Source of the DNA: CAVVMA01 sp963788205
GTDB lineage: Bacteria > Desulfobacterota > Binatia > Binatales > Binataceae
Assembly: GCA_963788205.1 (NCBI GenBank)
Contig: CAWBGG010000009.1
Span: 124,001-188,000, forward strand
Length of the DNA: 64,000 bases
Direction: 5' to 3'
Below, piece by piece: positions 28,228-36,392 of this stretch. The notes below the pieces were generated by a model. That model was not told the DNA's origin. It was given only the letters and a program-made list of their open reading frames with translations, and did not search any database. Position numbers and translations under genes: made by a program. The first letter of the stretch is position 1, and every line of letters begins with the position of its first letter.

Positions 28228-29073
28228 ACGCGCCGCGTACTCCTTGCCCTGCTGCTGGCGATCCTGATCGTCCCGCGGGCCTACGCCTGGGACTCGGGAA
28301 CGCATCGCCTTATCACGCGACTGGCGATCCGCGCGCTGCCGCTCTCTGCGACGCGCGCGTTCATGTCAGCCAACACGCGGTCGATCGAGCACTACTCGGT
28401 GATTCCCGACACCGAGCTCAAGCGCCGCTACGGCGAGGCCGAAAAGCGCCGCCACTATATCGACCTCGAATATTTCGGAGCGCATCCGCTCGACGCGCTC
28501 GAGCCGGATATTCATCAGATGGATCGCCATTTCGGACCCCGGCTCCTGATGCGCTCTGGAACGCTGCCCTGGACTATCGAGGATGTCTCGGCGCAACTTC
28601 AGGCCGCGTGGGAGAGCCGCGATTGCCATCGCGTGCTGGTGCTCTCCGGCTACCTGAGTCATTACGTGGGCGACATGAGCCAGCCGCTTCACACCACCAG
28701 GTTCTTCGACGGCGAGCTGCCGAGCGATCGCGGGATACACGCGCGGCTGGAGCTCGCGGCCGATCATTCGACCGACCGCCTGGAGAGATTAGCGAAGCGC
28801 TCGATTCAGGTCGCGGAGCCGGAATCGGTCTGGGGCACGACCATCGAGGGGCTGCGCCGATCCAACGCGCTGCTCGCTGGCGTGGTCGGCGCAGACCGCC
28901 GCGCGCGCGCCTCAAGCGGCGGCGTCGAACAAACCTACGAGGCGGACCTGATGAGCGAAGAAGGCGCAATGATCGCGGGGCAGATCGCCGATTCGGCCTC
29001 GCGGCTCGCCTCGATTTGGATCTACGAGTGGAATCAGGCCGGCCATCCGGCCGCGTGCATCGGGCGCCAATGA
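28228..29073 (+). CDS. Secreted zinc-dependent phospholipase C / S1-P1 nuclease-like protein, ACG start
   Basis: The frame is open from the previous stop (28218) and encodes a signal peptide (RRVLLALLLAILIVPRAYA) followed by mature WDSGTHRLI; Trp1 and nearby His are metal ligands in this superfamily. HYIDLEYF, SGYLSHYVGDMSQPLH and HARLE supply further ligands. No ATG, GTG or TTG exists before 28363, which would delete the signal and Trp1. An ACG at 28228 has TGAGG seven bases upstream, so either ACG initiates or an ATG was mutated. Product is 281 residues from ACG. It follows the lipid enzyme directly. Confidence 0.75.
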   Translation, partial: TRRVLLALLLAILIVPRAYAWDSGTHRLITRLAIRALPLSATRAFMSANTRSIEHYSVIPDTELKRRYGEAEKRRHYIDLEYFGAHPLDALEPDIHQMDRHFGPRLLMRSGTLPWTIEDVSAQLQAAWESRDCHRVLVLSGYLSHYVGDMSQPLHTTRFFDGELPSDRGIHARLELAADHSTDRLERLAKRSIQVAEPESVWGTTIEGLRRSNALLAGVVGADRRARASSGGVEQTYEADLMSEEGAMIAGQIADSASRLASIWIYEWNQAGHPAACIGRQ

Positions 29074-29118
29074 TGGCCGCGACCGGCGGTTGGAGTGCCC
29101 GTGAAAGCGCCGCGCGGC

Positions 29119-29160
29119 GCCCTTGGCGCGAGGCAGTCTTCTTGCAAGACTGAGCCTGGA
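29119..29160. repeat. 42-bp direct repeat, copy A
   Basis: 38 of 42 positions match 30064-30105 (differences at repeat positions 17, 20, 37 and 42). Each copy contains TCTTGCAAGA, a 10-bp palindrome. The copies flank the two-gene RelE-like module 945 bases apart. Copy A also ends in the purine-rich site that serves the gene at 29167. Confidence 0.85.
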
Positions 29161-29166
29161 GGATAG

Positions 29167-29625
29167 ATGCACGTCATGCCGCATACGGCAGAACATATCC
29201 GCCCGGATGGCTCTCTTTCTTCCCGCGCGCGGAAGCGGGGGCGCGAAGCCGATAGTCGTCCGTTCCAGATCGTGGAAACATCGTGGTACAAGAGAGACTT
29301 GCAGCGCCTCGGCCCGGGCGACCGGGCCCAACTCCAAAAAAGATTGAACTTCCTGCTGCCTTTGTTTGAACGCGACCGCCAAGCATTCTTTGTGCATGTT
29401 TCACGTCCGGTGGCTCCAAACCTCGCGGCAGGCCTTACGTCAACCCTCTACATCCTCCGGGCCACGCCCAGGCTCCGAGTGCTGTTTGCATACGATCTCG
29501 ATCCTCTTTTTGAGAAGCTTACGTTCACTCTCTTGCGGGCCCTTAACCACGACTTGTTTGAAAAAGATTTCTTGAAGGCTGCGCAGGCGTTTCATCGCAC
29601 GCACGGTTTGGACCTGAAGGAGTAG
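29167..29625 (+). CDS. RelE/ParE-like toxin candidate
   Basis: 152 residues; ATG at 29167 with GGAGG four bases upstream, supplied by repeat A. After a 30-residue basic N-terminus it shows IVETSWYKRDLQRL and a beta-rich middle with RLRVLFAYDLDPLF, then a helical tail. This resembles RelE/ParE-fold toxins, but the match is by pattern and no catalytic set is certain. It is seven bases upstream of a second small gene, likely its partner. The pair lies between direct repeats and interrupts a lipid operon. Confidence 0.55.
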   Translation: MHVMPHTAEHIRPDGSLSSRARKRGREADSRPFQIVETSWYKRDLQRLGPGDRAQLQKRLNFLLPLFERDRQAFFVHVSRPVAPNLAAGLTSTLYILRATPRLRVLFAYDLDPLFEKLTFTLLRALNHDLFEKDFLKAAQAFHRTHGLDLKE

Positions 29626-29632
29626 ACTCCTC

Positions 29633-29974
29633 ATGGCTCAGCCGAAGGGTCTGGTGGACGACTATGGAATCCTGATGCAATGCCAGAAGATCCTCCCCAG
29701 CGACCGGCACCGGCTGAAACTGCTCGAAGCGCTCGCCGAGCTGGAGAACAATGAGTGTCACGCGCGTAGAGAATTTCCGAAAACCCGCCTGCACAAAATC
29801 GTAGGTGTCGAGGAGGCGGTCTATCGCGCTGATATAGACAAGGTGTCTGGCTGGCGACTCCACTTGCAGTATGGGACGCACGACCAGAGGCTTTACCTGA
29901 AAGATGTCATCGCCGGCCAAAAGCACGACAACGTTGTTAGGACAATAAAAGCTCGGAGGGAAAGGTACGAATAG
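29633..29974 (+). CDS. Hypothetical partner of the RelE-like gene
   Basis: 113 residues, starting seven bases after the upstream stop. It has a helical first half (DRHRLKLLEALAELEN) and a conserved-looking C-terminus VYRADIDKVSGWRLHL with KHDNVVRTIKARRERYE. No helix-turn-helix is visible. It could be the antitoxin of the module, or a second toxin-fold protein. I do not recognise the family. Confidence 0.5.
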   Translation: MAQPKGLVDDYGILMQCQKILPSDRHRLKLLEALAELENNECHARREFPKTRLHKIVGVEEAVYRADIDKVSGWRLHLQYGTHDQRLYLKDVIAGQKHDNVVRTIKARRERYE

Positions 29975-30104
29975 CGTCCCCTGCGGCGCTTCGACGCGAG
30001 GATCGGTCCCGCGGGCCCTTTTCTTCGATCTATGTGGGCGCCCTCTCGACCACCAAGCCCCCCGCCCTTGGCGCGAGGCTGTGTTCTTGCAAGACTGAGG
30101 CTGG
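29975..30104. other. Gap between the module and the phosphatase gene
   Basis: Contains repeat B from 30064. No gene is convincing; the 241-residue complement frame across 29543-30268 runs over real genes and is a shadow. Confidence 0.5.
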
Positions 30105-30105
30105 G
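30064..30105. repeat. 42-bp direct repeat, copy B
   Basis: Second copy of the repeat at 29119-29160. It ends at the GTG start of the dual-specificity phosphatase, so it carries that gene's 5' region. This suggests the module duplicated the leader of the phosphatase gene on insertion. Confidence 0.85.
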
Positions 30106-30644
30106 TGGACTTCTTCAGCAAACGGGAGGACGGCGAGGCGCGCCACAGCCGGGGCGATCGGCGGCCGTCGGTCACCGAAGTGTCGGACCGTCTTCTGGTC
30201 GGCGAGTACCCGCGGGTCGAAGATGTGGAGTGGCTCAAGGAAAACTTCGCCGTGACCGCGGTCCACAATCTGCAAGACGACTACGATCTCAGCCACAACG
30301 GCCTGGATATCGCGCAACTGCGCCGCGCTTACCAGCGCCATCGGATCAAGCTGGTGCGCACGCCGATTTCAGACGGCAGCGCCGATCAAATGGCTCTGCG
30401 CCTCGCGGTTGCGCTGGACGATCTGCACACGTTGATCGGTTCGGGCGAGCGCGTCTATCTTCACTGTAACGCGGGGCTCAATCGCGCGCCGACGCTCGCG
30501 ATCGCCTACATGCGCGCGCATCAAGGGATGTCGCTCGACGAAGCAATGGTTCATCTCAAGCGGCGGCGCGCATGCGGCCCGTTCATGACCGTGCTGGAAG
30601 ATTATTTTGGCCCGCGCCACCAGAAGCCGGAGCATCATGACTAG
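30105..30644 (+). CDS. Dual-specificity protein phosphatase
   Basis: 179 residues from a GTG at 30105. The active-site loop is HCNAGLNRA (H120, C121, R127), the CxxGxxR motif of cysteine-dependent phosphatases; the general acid is probably D88 in PISDGSAD. Small DSPs of this build act on phosphoproteins, phosphoinositides or phosphatidylglycerol phosphate. It overlaps the next gene, a phosphatidylcholine-synthase-like enzyme, by eight bases, so a lipid phosphate is a reasonable substrate. Its leader is repeat B. Confidence 0.88.
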   Translation: MDFFSKREDGEARHSRGDRRPSVTEVSDRLLVGEYPRVEDVEWLKENFAVTAVHNLQDDYDLSHNGLDIAQLRRAYQRHRIKLVRTPISDGSADQMALRLAVALDDLHTLIGSGERVYLHCNAGLNRAPTLAIAYMRAHQGMSLDEAMVHLKRRRACGPFMTVLEDYFGPRHQKPEHHD

Positions 30645-31404
30645 CCGCGCCGGCTCGTTCGCGAGCTTCTCGGAATCGGCGCCGGGCAAGCGCTTTCTGA
30701 CTTGGTGCGCCTGGGGCGTCCACATCTACACCGCGCTGGGCGCGGTGCTGGGACTGCTCTCGATCGAGTACGCCGCCGAACTCAACTTTCGCGCCTCGTT
30801 CATGGCGATGGCGCTGGCGATCGCGATCGATTCGAGCGACGGCGCGCTGGCACGCGCGGTCAAAATTCGCCAGCGCGTGCCCCGCTTTGACGGCGCGCTG
30901 CTCGACAACGTGGTCGACTACCTGACCTACGTGGTCGCGCCCGCCTTCCTGATGATCCGAGCCGGAATCCTCCTGCCGGGACACGCGGGCCTGGTGCTCG
31001 GCAGCGCCGTGATGCTCGCCAGCGCCTACGGTTTCTGCCGGATCGACGCCAAGACCGAGGACCATTACTTCCTGGGCTTTCCCTCGTATTGGAACCTGGT
31101 CGCGTTCTACCTTTTCTGCCTGCGCCTTCCGCCGATCATAAATACGCTGATCGTCGCGGGGTTCGCGACGATGGTGTTCGTGCCGATCAAGTACATCTAT
31201 CCCAGCCGCACGGTGCCGCTGCGCCCGCTGACGGTCACGCTCGGAGTCATCTGGGGAATCGTAACGATCGCGATGCTGCCGATGCTGCCGACGGTAAATC
31301 CTATCCTGCTCTGCGTCTCGTTCAGCTATATCGTCTACTACCTAGTAGTATCGTTCTTCCTGCACGGCCGCGAAGTGCTGGCGCGCGAGCGCGAAGCCTC
31401 CTGA
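30637..31404 (+). CDS. pcs: Phosphatidylcholine synthase-like CDP-alcohol phosphotransferase
   Basis: 255 residues from the ATG at 30637, which overlaps the phosphatase stop. The CDP-alcohol phosphotransferase motif is complete: D68-G69, A72-R73, G86, D90 and D94 in DGALARAVK and FDGALLDNVVD. The FDGALLDNVVDYLTYV segment is typical of Pcs, which condenses choline with CDP-diacylglycerol. About eight membrane helices. If Pcs, the organism can make phosphatidylcholine from external choline. Homologous enzymes using inositol or another alcohol cannot be ruled out. Confidence 0.82.
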   Translation: MTSRAGSFASFSESAPGKRFLTWCAWGVHIYTALGAVLGLLSIEYAAELNFRASFMAMALAIAIDSSDGALARAVKIRQRVPRFDGALLDNVVDYLTYVVAPAFLMIRAGILLPGHAGLVLGSAVMLASAYGFCRIDAKTEDHYFLGFPSYWNLVAFYLFCLRLPPIINTLIVAGFATMVFVPIKYIYPSRTVPLRPLTVTLGVIWGIVTIAMLPMLPTVNPILLCVSFSYIVYYLVVSFFLHGREVLAREREAS

Positions 31405-31453
31405 TGGCCCGGCTGCCGCGGTCAAGACCCCGGTCGTGGTCAAGCCCGCTGTG

Positions 31454-33250
31454 ATGGAAGACCGCAAGGAGTTCACCGCCAGCGATCCCGCGCCCTGGCT
31501 CGAAGTCATCGATCGGCCTTCGCCGATTCTGCTGATCGCGCCGCACGGAGGCCGCGCCGAAGTCGCCTTGCGCGGACCCGATCCCAAAGTCAACGACCTT
31601 CATACCGCCGAGATCACGCGGACGCTCGCGGCGCGGCTGTCGGCCAGCGCGTTGATCAACTTCGCGATGGACCGCAACCGGCTGGATTGCAATCGCCTGG
31701 GCCAGTTGGTTGACCGCGCCCCCTGGCTGCTCGAAATGATCGCGCGCCACGTCGAGGAGATTGTCGCGCGCAACGGTCGCGCCATCGTGCTCGTGATTCA
31801 TGGGTGGAACGTTATTGAGCCGCGAGTCGACTTCGGCCTCGGCGCGCGGCTGAGAGACGGCAGGCTCGTTCCGGCCGGACGCGCGCATATCTCGGCCAGC
31901 GACGAATTCATCAACGGACCCGTCGCCGCACTCGCCGAGCGGCTGCGCGGCCACGGCATCGCGCCGGGATTCGGCTATCGCTATCCAGCCGGCGGCTTTC
32001 ACAATCTTCTCCAGGTCTTCACCGCCCGCCATCTCGAAAGCCCGATCGCAGCGTTACCGCGGCTCGCTGTGATCGCGGCCGCAGGCTCGATCGACGCGGT
32101 GCAACTGGAGCTTTCGGTCGCCGTGCGGATGCCCGGCTCGATGCGCGATCGCGCGCTCGAAGCGATCAGTTCGGTCTTCGCGGCCGATACCGTTGAAGCT
32201 CGCGACGGCGCGCCATCGATTGAAGTAGTCAGGACGGTCGCTCCCAAAGCGTCGCCGGCCGCAGTCTCCAAAGCGCCTCGGCCGGGCATTCCCGCCCGAG
32301 TGGGAATCGAGTTCTACGACCCGTCGGCGGGAATCGGCGCGATGGCGAGCTTCGATCTCGGCCCGACCGCGATGGGTGCGCGGATCATGATGATGCTCGA
32401 TCATCGCCGCGTGGCGCTCTTCACGGGCGAAGGCGCCGCGCGCCGCGAGGGCGGACGAATCTCGCTCGGACCCCTCACGCTCCAGACCGAAGGCCGCGAG
32501 GTCGCGCTGAGGTTCAGCAGCCCGGCGGTGGTCGTGCCGGATGGCAGTGTCTATTGGAGCATCGAGCGGGCGCTGGCGTCGGGCAGCCTCGATGAAGCCG
32601 CCGAGGTGTCGGTGCGGCTGGAAGTGCTGGGCCCGCCGTTGGATCTCGAGCAAGTTCTGGCCGGTGGCGGGGGCACCGACGCGGCGGCGGCATTCGGACG
32701 GCTGGCCGGCACCATCACGATCGCCGGCGAGACCCGAACGCTCAACGGTGTCGGACGGGTCGGCCTGTCTCTGACGGGAATAGGCGCGGCGAACTTCGTC
32801 TCGCGCCGGATGGTGTGGGCGTGTTTCCCGGCCGGCGCGCCCTATCGCGCGCTCGAAGCGCGGCTGATCTCCAATCCGGACGACTCCGAGTACCGCGCCG
32901 CGCGCATCCTGAGCGAACCGCGCAGCCCAAGCGAAAATGGCTGGGTCCGATGCGACCTCGCCAGCTTTGATCTCGAGACCTCTTCGCTCGATGCGCCCCC
33001 GGAAAAAATCGCCCTGACGCTCGCGCTCGATGGCGCGCAGGTCCCGCTCACCGGGCGCGTTCGATGCTTCGTGCCGCTCTCTCGACCCGGTCCGAATCAG
33101 AGTCGCATCTACACTTCGATTGGCTTCGCGAGCTTCCAGCTCGGCCCGCACGAGTGTGCAAGCGAAGGTGCTGGAATGTTCGAGTACTCGCGTCGCGTGA
33201 CGCCGGCCGCAGCATCGCAGACCGACGGCGACGAAGAGGACGTAAGCTGA
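31454..33250 (+). CDS. N-formylglutamate-amidohydrolase-like protein with long C-terminal extension
   Basis: About 598 residues from the ATG at 31454; a GTG at 31436 is also possible. The N-terminal 230 residues show LIAPHGG, NDLHTAEI, MDRNRLDCNR and VIHGWN, the pattern of N-formylglutamate amidohydrolases (zinc peptidase fold). The remaining 370 residues are rich in beta-strand-like repeats and are not recognised. It is last in the co-directional block starting at 20782, 49 bases after pcs. A role in amino-acid or peptide deformylation is possible; the link to lipids is not known. Confidence 0.6.
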   Translation: MEDRKEFTASDPAPWLEVIDRPSPILLIAPHGGRAEVALRGPDPKVNDLHTAEITRTLAARLSASALINFAMDRNRLDCNRLGQLVDRAPWLLEMIARHVEEIVARNGRAIVLVIHGWNVIEPRVDFGLGARLRDGRLVPAGRAHISASDEFINGPVAALAERLRGHGIAPGFGYRYPAGGFHNLLQVFTARHLESPIAALPRLAVIAAAGSIDAVQLELSVAVRMPGSMRDRALEAISSVFAADTVEARDGAPSIEVVRTVAPKASPAAVSKAPRPGIPARVGIEFYDPSAGIGAMASFDLGPTAMGARIMMMLDHRRVALFTGEGAARREGGRISLGPLTLQTEGREVALRFSSPAVVVPDGSVYWSIERALASGSLDEAAEVSVRLEVLGPPLDLEQVLAGGGGTDAAAAFGRLAGTITIAGETRTLNGVGRVGLSLTGIGAANFVSRRMVWACFPAGAPYRALEARLISNPDDSEYRAARILSEPRSPSENGWVRCDLASFDLETSSLDAPPEKIALTLALDGAQVPLTGRVRCFVPLSRPGPNQSRIYTSIGFASFQLGPHECASEGAGMFEYSRRVTPAAASQTDGDEEDVS

Positions 33251-33253
33251 CGA

Positions 33254-34162
33254 TCAGGCTTCAGCGCGGCGCACTGGCGTAGCAAGTATCTCTTCGATAC
33301 GGCTCGCGACTTCGACTATCTGTTTCGCGAGCGGCGCGTCGGCAAACTCCTTCACGAACGGCACGCCGTGATCGCAGGCCTCTGCCAACCGCGGGTCGAA
33401 CGGCAGCCGCCCGATAATCGGCGGACCCTTGCGGGCCGCCATCGCGGCCATCTCCCCATGCGGCAGGAGCGGCCGCACCGAATGACAGCTCTCGCAGTAG
33501 AAGCTGGTCAGGTTTTCGACCAGCCCGAGCACCGGCGCGCCCGCGCGTGACGCGGCTTCCAGCGCGGCCTTGGCGGATTCCACGCCCAACTGTGAGGGAT
33601 GACTCAGCATCACCAAGCCCGTCAGCGGTGCGGTCCGCGCGATCAGATCGATCTCGCCGAGTCCGGGCGCGGCGTCGATCAGGACGAAATCAAGCGCACC
33701 GAATCGGGTCTGCCCCAACAGCCGCCGGATCATCTGTGAGCGCGTGAGCTCGACGGGCCGCGCACCGTTGGTGGCCGCGGGAGGCTCCTCGTCGACCAGA
33801 CTGAGCGGTGGGGGCTCGGATTCGAGCAGGAGGTTGCTCGCGACTACGCGCAATCCGAGCGGACCGGCCGCAGGATCGATCTGGTCGCCGGCCGCAAACA
33901 GCCGCGCCCGCCGCATCCCGAGCATCGCGGCCACGCTCGGCGAGTTGAGGTCCGCGTCGACCAGCCCAACCTTGCGTCCCTTCAAGGCCAGCGCGACCGC
34001 AACGTTGGTCAGAATCGCGCTCTTGCCCACGCCGCCCTTGGCGCTGACGAACGCGACCACGTTCTTAACCCCGGCAAGGTTGAGCCGGGTGTGAGCAACG
34101 TCGATTTCGAGTTGCGAAGTCTGCGGTGCGCCGCCCGCTTCAGATTCCTCAAAGAGTCTCAT
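33254..34162 (-). CDS. Mrp/NBP35-type P-loop ATPase (MinD family)
   Basis: 302 residues. A deviant Walker A KGGVGKS is at residues 42-48, with the Walker B-like LIDAAPG near 162. C223 and C226 in FYCESCHS are the CxxC that binds a bridging iron-sulfur cluster in Mrp/ApbC scaffold proteins. It may carry Fe-S clusters to targets such as the radical SAM and dehydrogenase enzymes further on. The N-terminal MIP18-like domain of Mrp is absent. It is convergent with the preceding gene. Confidence 0.8.
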   Translation of the reverse strand: MRLFEESEAGGAPQTSQLEIDVAHTRLNLAGVKNVVAFVSAKGGVGKSAILTNVAVALALKGRKVGLVDADLNSPSVAAMLGMRRARLFAAGDQIDPAAGPLGLRVVASNLLLESEPPPLSLVDEEPPAATNGARPVELTRSQMIRRLLGQTRFGALDFVLIDAAPGLGEIDLIARTAPLTGLVMLSHPSQLGVESAKAALEAASRAGAPVLGLVENLTSFYCESCHSVRPLLPHGEMAAMAARKGPPIIGRLPFDPRLAEACDHGVPFVKEFADAPLAKQIVEVASRIEEILATPVRRAEA

Positions 34163-34410
34163 CGAAAGTTCGACATGGTGAGCATCGCCGTCGCCTCATC
34201 CGATGCGCGGCTCGATGCCCAAACCAAGATTGCCTTGTTCCGGGGTTGGCGTAAAGCCGCGCGCAAGCACCGTTCCAGCGCCGCCATCGCTTTGCGCGGC
34301 GCGCCTATCAATATTCCAGCTTTCCTCCGCATACGCCTCTTATGTTATCTCTGGCTGCGGCCGCGCCAATCGATTTGCGCCGCCGATTTTCCCGGCTATG
34401 GAGGTCTGCG
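34163..34410. other. Divergent gap between the Mrp ATPase and CoA-transferase genes
   Basis: 248 bases. The start region of the CoA-transferase (GGAGG before 34411) lies at its right end. No gene or strong inverted repeat is visible. Confidence 0.4.
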
Positions 34411-35613
34411 ATGGCGGGTCCGCTCACCGGTGTTCGGGTAGTCGAGATGGGATTCTGGGTCGCCGCGCCAGCCGCCGCCGGTATCATGGCCGACTGGGGC
34501 GCCGAGGTAATCAAGATCGAGCCGCCCGAGGGCGATCCGTTTCGCGGCCTGTTCGTACAGGGCGCCGGACTCGAAGCGCCAGCCAATCCGCCCTTCGAGT
34601 TGGATAATCGCGGCAAGAGAAGTATCGCGCTCAACCTCGCGACCGCCGACGGCCGTCGAATCGCGTACGAACTGATCAAGCGGGCCGATGTCTTCATCAC
34701 CAATCTTCGCGCGAAGGCGATTGAGGAGTTCGGGATGACCTGGGAGGAGTTGCGCGCTATCAACCCGCGGCTGGTCTATTGCGAAGTGACCGGACTCGGT
34801 TCGCGCGGCCCCGAGCGCGGGCGCCCTGCATATGACATCGGCGCGTTCTGGTCGCGGGCCGGAATCGTGGCGAGCCTCACGCCGGCGGGAAGTGACCCGG
34901 TCGGGCAGCGCGGCGCGATGGGCGACCACACCACCGCGATCACGGCGGTAAGCGCCATCGGCGCGGCGCTGATCGCGCGCGCACGCACCGGCGAGGGCCA
35001 GAAGGTCGAGACCTCGCTCCTGCGGGTCGGCGCGTATTTCATCGGATGGGACCTCAACAATCGGCTTCGGCTGGGTATTTCGGCTATCGCGGGGACGCGC
35101 AGCACGACGCTGAATCCATTGATCAATTGCTACTTCGATTCGGCGCGGCGATGGTTCTGGCTGCTCGGCTTGCAGGGTGACCGCCATTGGCCCGACCTGC
35201 TGCGCGCGATCGGCCGTCCCGAGCTGCGCGACGATCAGCGGTTCAACACGATGGCCCGGCGGCGCGAGAACGCCGCCGCGCTGGTCGCCCTGCTCGATTC
35301 GATCTTCAGCACGCGCCCGCTCGCCGAATGGGGTCCGATCTTCGATCGCGAAAACGTATGGTGGGCGCCCGTGCAGACCATCGACGAATTGCTCACCGAT
35401 CCGCAGGCGCGCGCGGCGGGAGTGTTTACGAAAGTGCCGACCGGAGACGGTGAGGCCGAGATGGTTGCGACGCCGGCGGATTTTCAAGGCACGCCGTGGG
35501 CGCCCTCCACGATGAGCCCCGAACTGGGCCAGAACTCCGAGGAGATATTGCTGGAGCTCGGGATGGATTGGGAAGAGATCGGCCGCCTCAAATCAAACGG
35601 CGTGATTCCCTAA
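34411..35613 (+). CDS. CaiB/BaiF family CoA-transferase
   Basis: 400 residues from the ATG at 34411 with GGAGG seven bases upstream. It has the N-terminal ADWGAEVIKIEPPEGDPFR motif and the catalytic Asp D142 in GRPAYDIGAFW. Class III CoA-transferases move CoA between carboxylic acids, as in carnitine, bile-acid or formyl-CoA metabolism. The full-length copy lacks nearby acyl-CoA dehydrogenase genes, so the substrate is not known. A longer frame from 34342 is an extension without a ribosome site. Confidence 0.9.
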   Translation: MAGPLTGVRVVEMGFWVAAPAAAGIMADWGAEVIKIEPPEGDPFRGLFVQGAGLEAPANPPFELDNRGKRSIALNLATADGRRIAYELIKRADVFITNLRAKAIEEFGMTWEELRAINPRLVYCEVTGLGSRGPERGRPAYDIGAFWSRAGIVASLTPAGSDPVGQRGAMGDHTTAITAVSAIGAALIARARTGEGQKVETSLLRVGAYFIGWDLNNRLRLGISAIAGTRSTTLNPLINCYFDSARRWFWLLGLQGDRHWPDLLRAIGRPELRDDQRFNTMARRRENAAALVALLDSIFSTRPLAEWGPIFDRENVWWAPVQTIDELLTDPQARAAGVFTKVPTGDGEAEMVATPADFQGTPWAPSTMSPELGQNSEEILLELGMDWEEIGRLKSNGVIP

Positions 35614-35651
35614 AAAATACGTTCGCGGCCCGCCCGCCGACGATCTCGTAG

Positions 35652-36362
35652 CTACTCCAGCGCGACGCTGGGGATAAAACCCTCGAGGCCGTCCTTCATC
35701 CTGATTTGCATGTACTCCAGCGCGACGCCGATCACGTGGACGGCGTGGCCCTTGTGCACTTCCGCGACTTTTCGGCCCCATCGATTCGGCCGGTCATACA
35801 CTGGCGAGTCGGAGGTCAGATAGAAAGTCCGATCCATCGGATGCACCAGCTCCACGGTTTCCGGCGCGATGTAACCGACCTTGCCGTCCTTCAATTGCAC
35901 GCGCAGGTAATAGTGCGTCGAGCCGGTGACGTTGATGAACTTGTCCAAATGGACCTGCTGCACGTGATGACTGGACCGGTTGGGCCGCGAGTAGACCCAG
36001 GTATCTTCCTTAAGTTTCACCAGCTGGTGCGCCGGCTCGACCTCATCGCTACTCTCGGTGACGATGTGATGCCGAGGCTTGGGCTTGGCCTTGCGCTTGG
36101 GTTTCGGCTTGGCTGGTGTCGCAATCGGTGCCGGCATTTCAGCAGCCGCCGGCGGCGCTGGAACCGGTTCAGCGACCGGGGCCGGCGCGGCCGGCGCTGG
36201 CGCAGGAGGAGCCGCTGGAGCGGGAGCGGCGGGCGGAACCGCAGGGGCAGCGCCAGGGGTCTGCGCGAAAGCTCGCGAAACGACGCCTACGAACGCGCAC
36301 ACCATCATCGCAGCAATCACGCGCAAGAGGCGGCTTTCACCGCGTGACGAGCGACTCACCAT
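35652..36362 (-). CDS. Secreted SH3-domain protein with Pro/Ala-rich linker
   Basis: 236 residues from the ATG at 36362, chosen because GGAGGAGG lies four bases upstream. An N-terminal signal peptide ends near AFAQTPG, then comes a long Pro/Ala-rich linker with a basic KPKPKRKAKPK stretch, then two SH3-type repeats (WVYSRPNRSSHHV and PVYDRPNRWGRKV, each followed by a LKDG- or MKDG-type turn). Such bacterial SH3 proteins bind cell-wall peptides. It is periplasmic or outer-envelope. Confidence 0.75.
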   Translation of the reverse strand: MVSRSSRGESRLLRVIAAMMVCAFVGVVSRAFAQTPGAAPAVPPAAPAPAAPPAPAPAAPAPVAEPVPAPPAAAEMPAPIATPAKPKPKRKAKPKPRHHIVTESSDEVEPAHQLVKLKEDTWVYSRPNRSSHHVQQVHLDKFINVTGSTHYYLRVQLKDGKVGYIAPETVELVHPMDRTFYLTSDSPVYDRPNRWGRKVAEVHKGHAVHVIGVALEYMQIRMKDGLEGFIPSVALE

Positions 36363-36392
36363 TCGGCCTCCTCCGTTCTCCATTCAGCACGC

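Noticed and set aside
29543..30268. 241-codon complement frame over repeat B and the RelE-like module
   Set aside because: Overlaps three real plus-strand genes and has no motif.
32054..33151. 365-codon complement frame in the N-formylglutamate-like gene
   Set aside because: Arg-rich shadow of a coding strand; no start signal.
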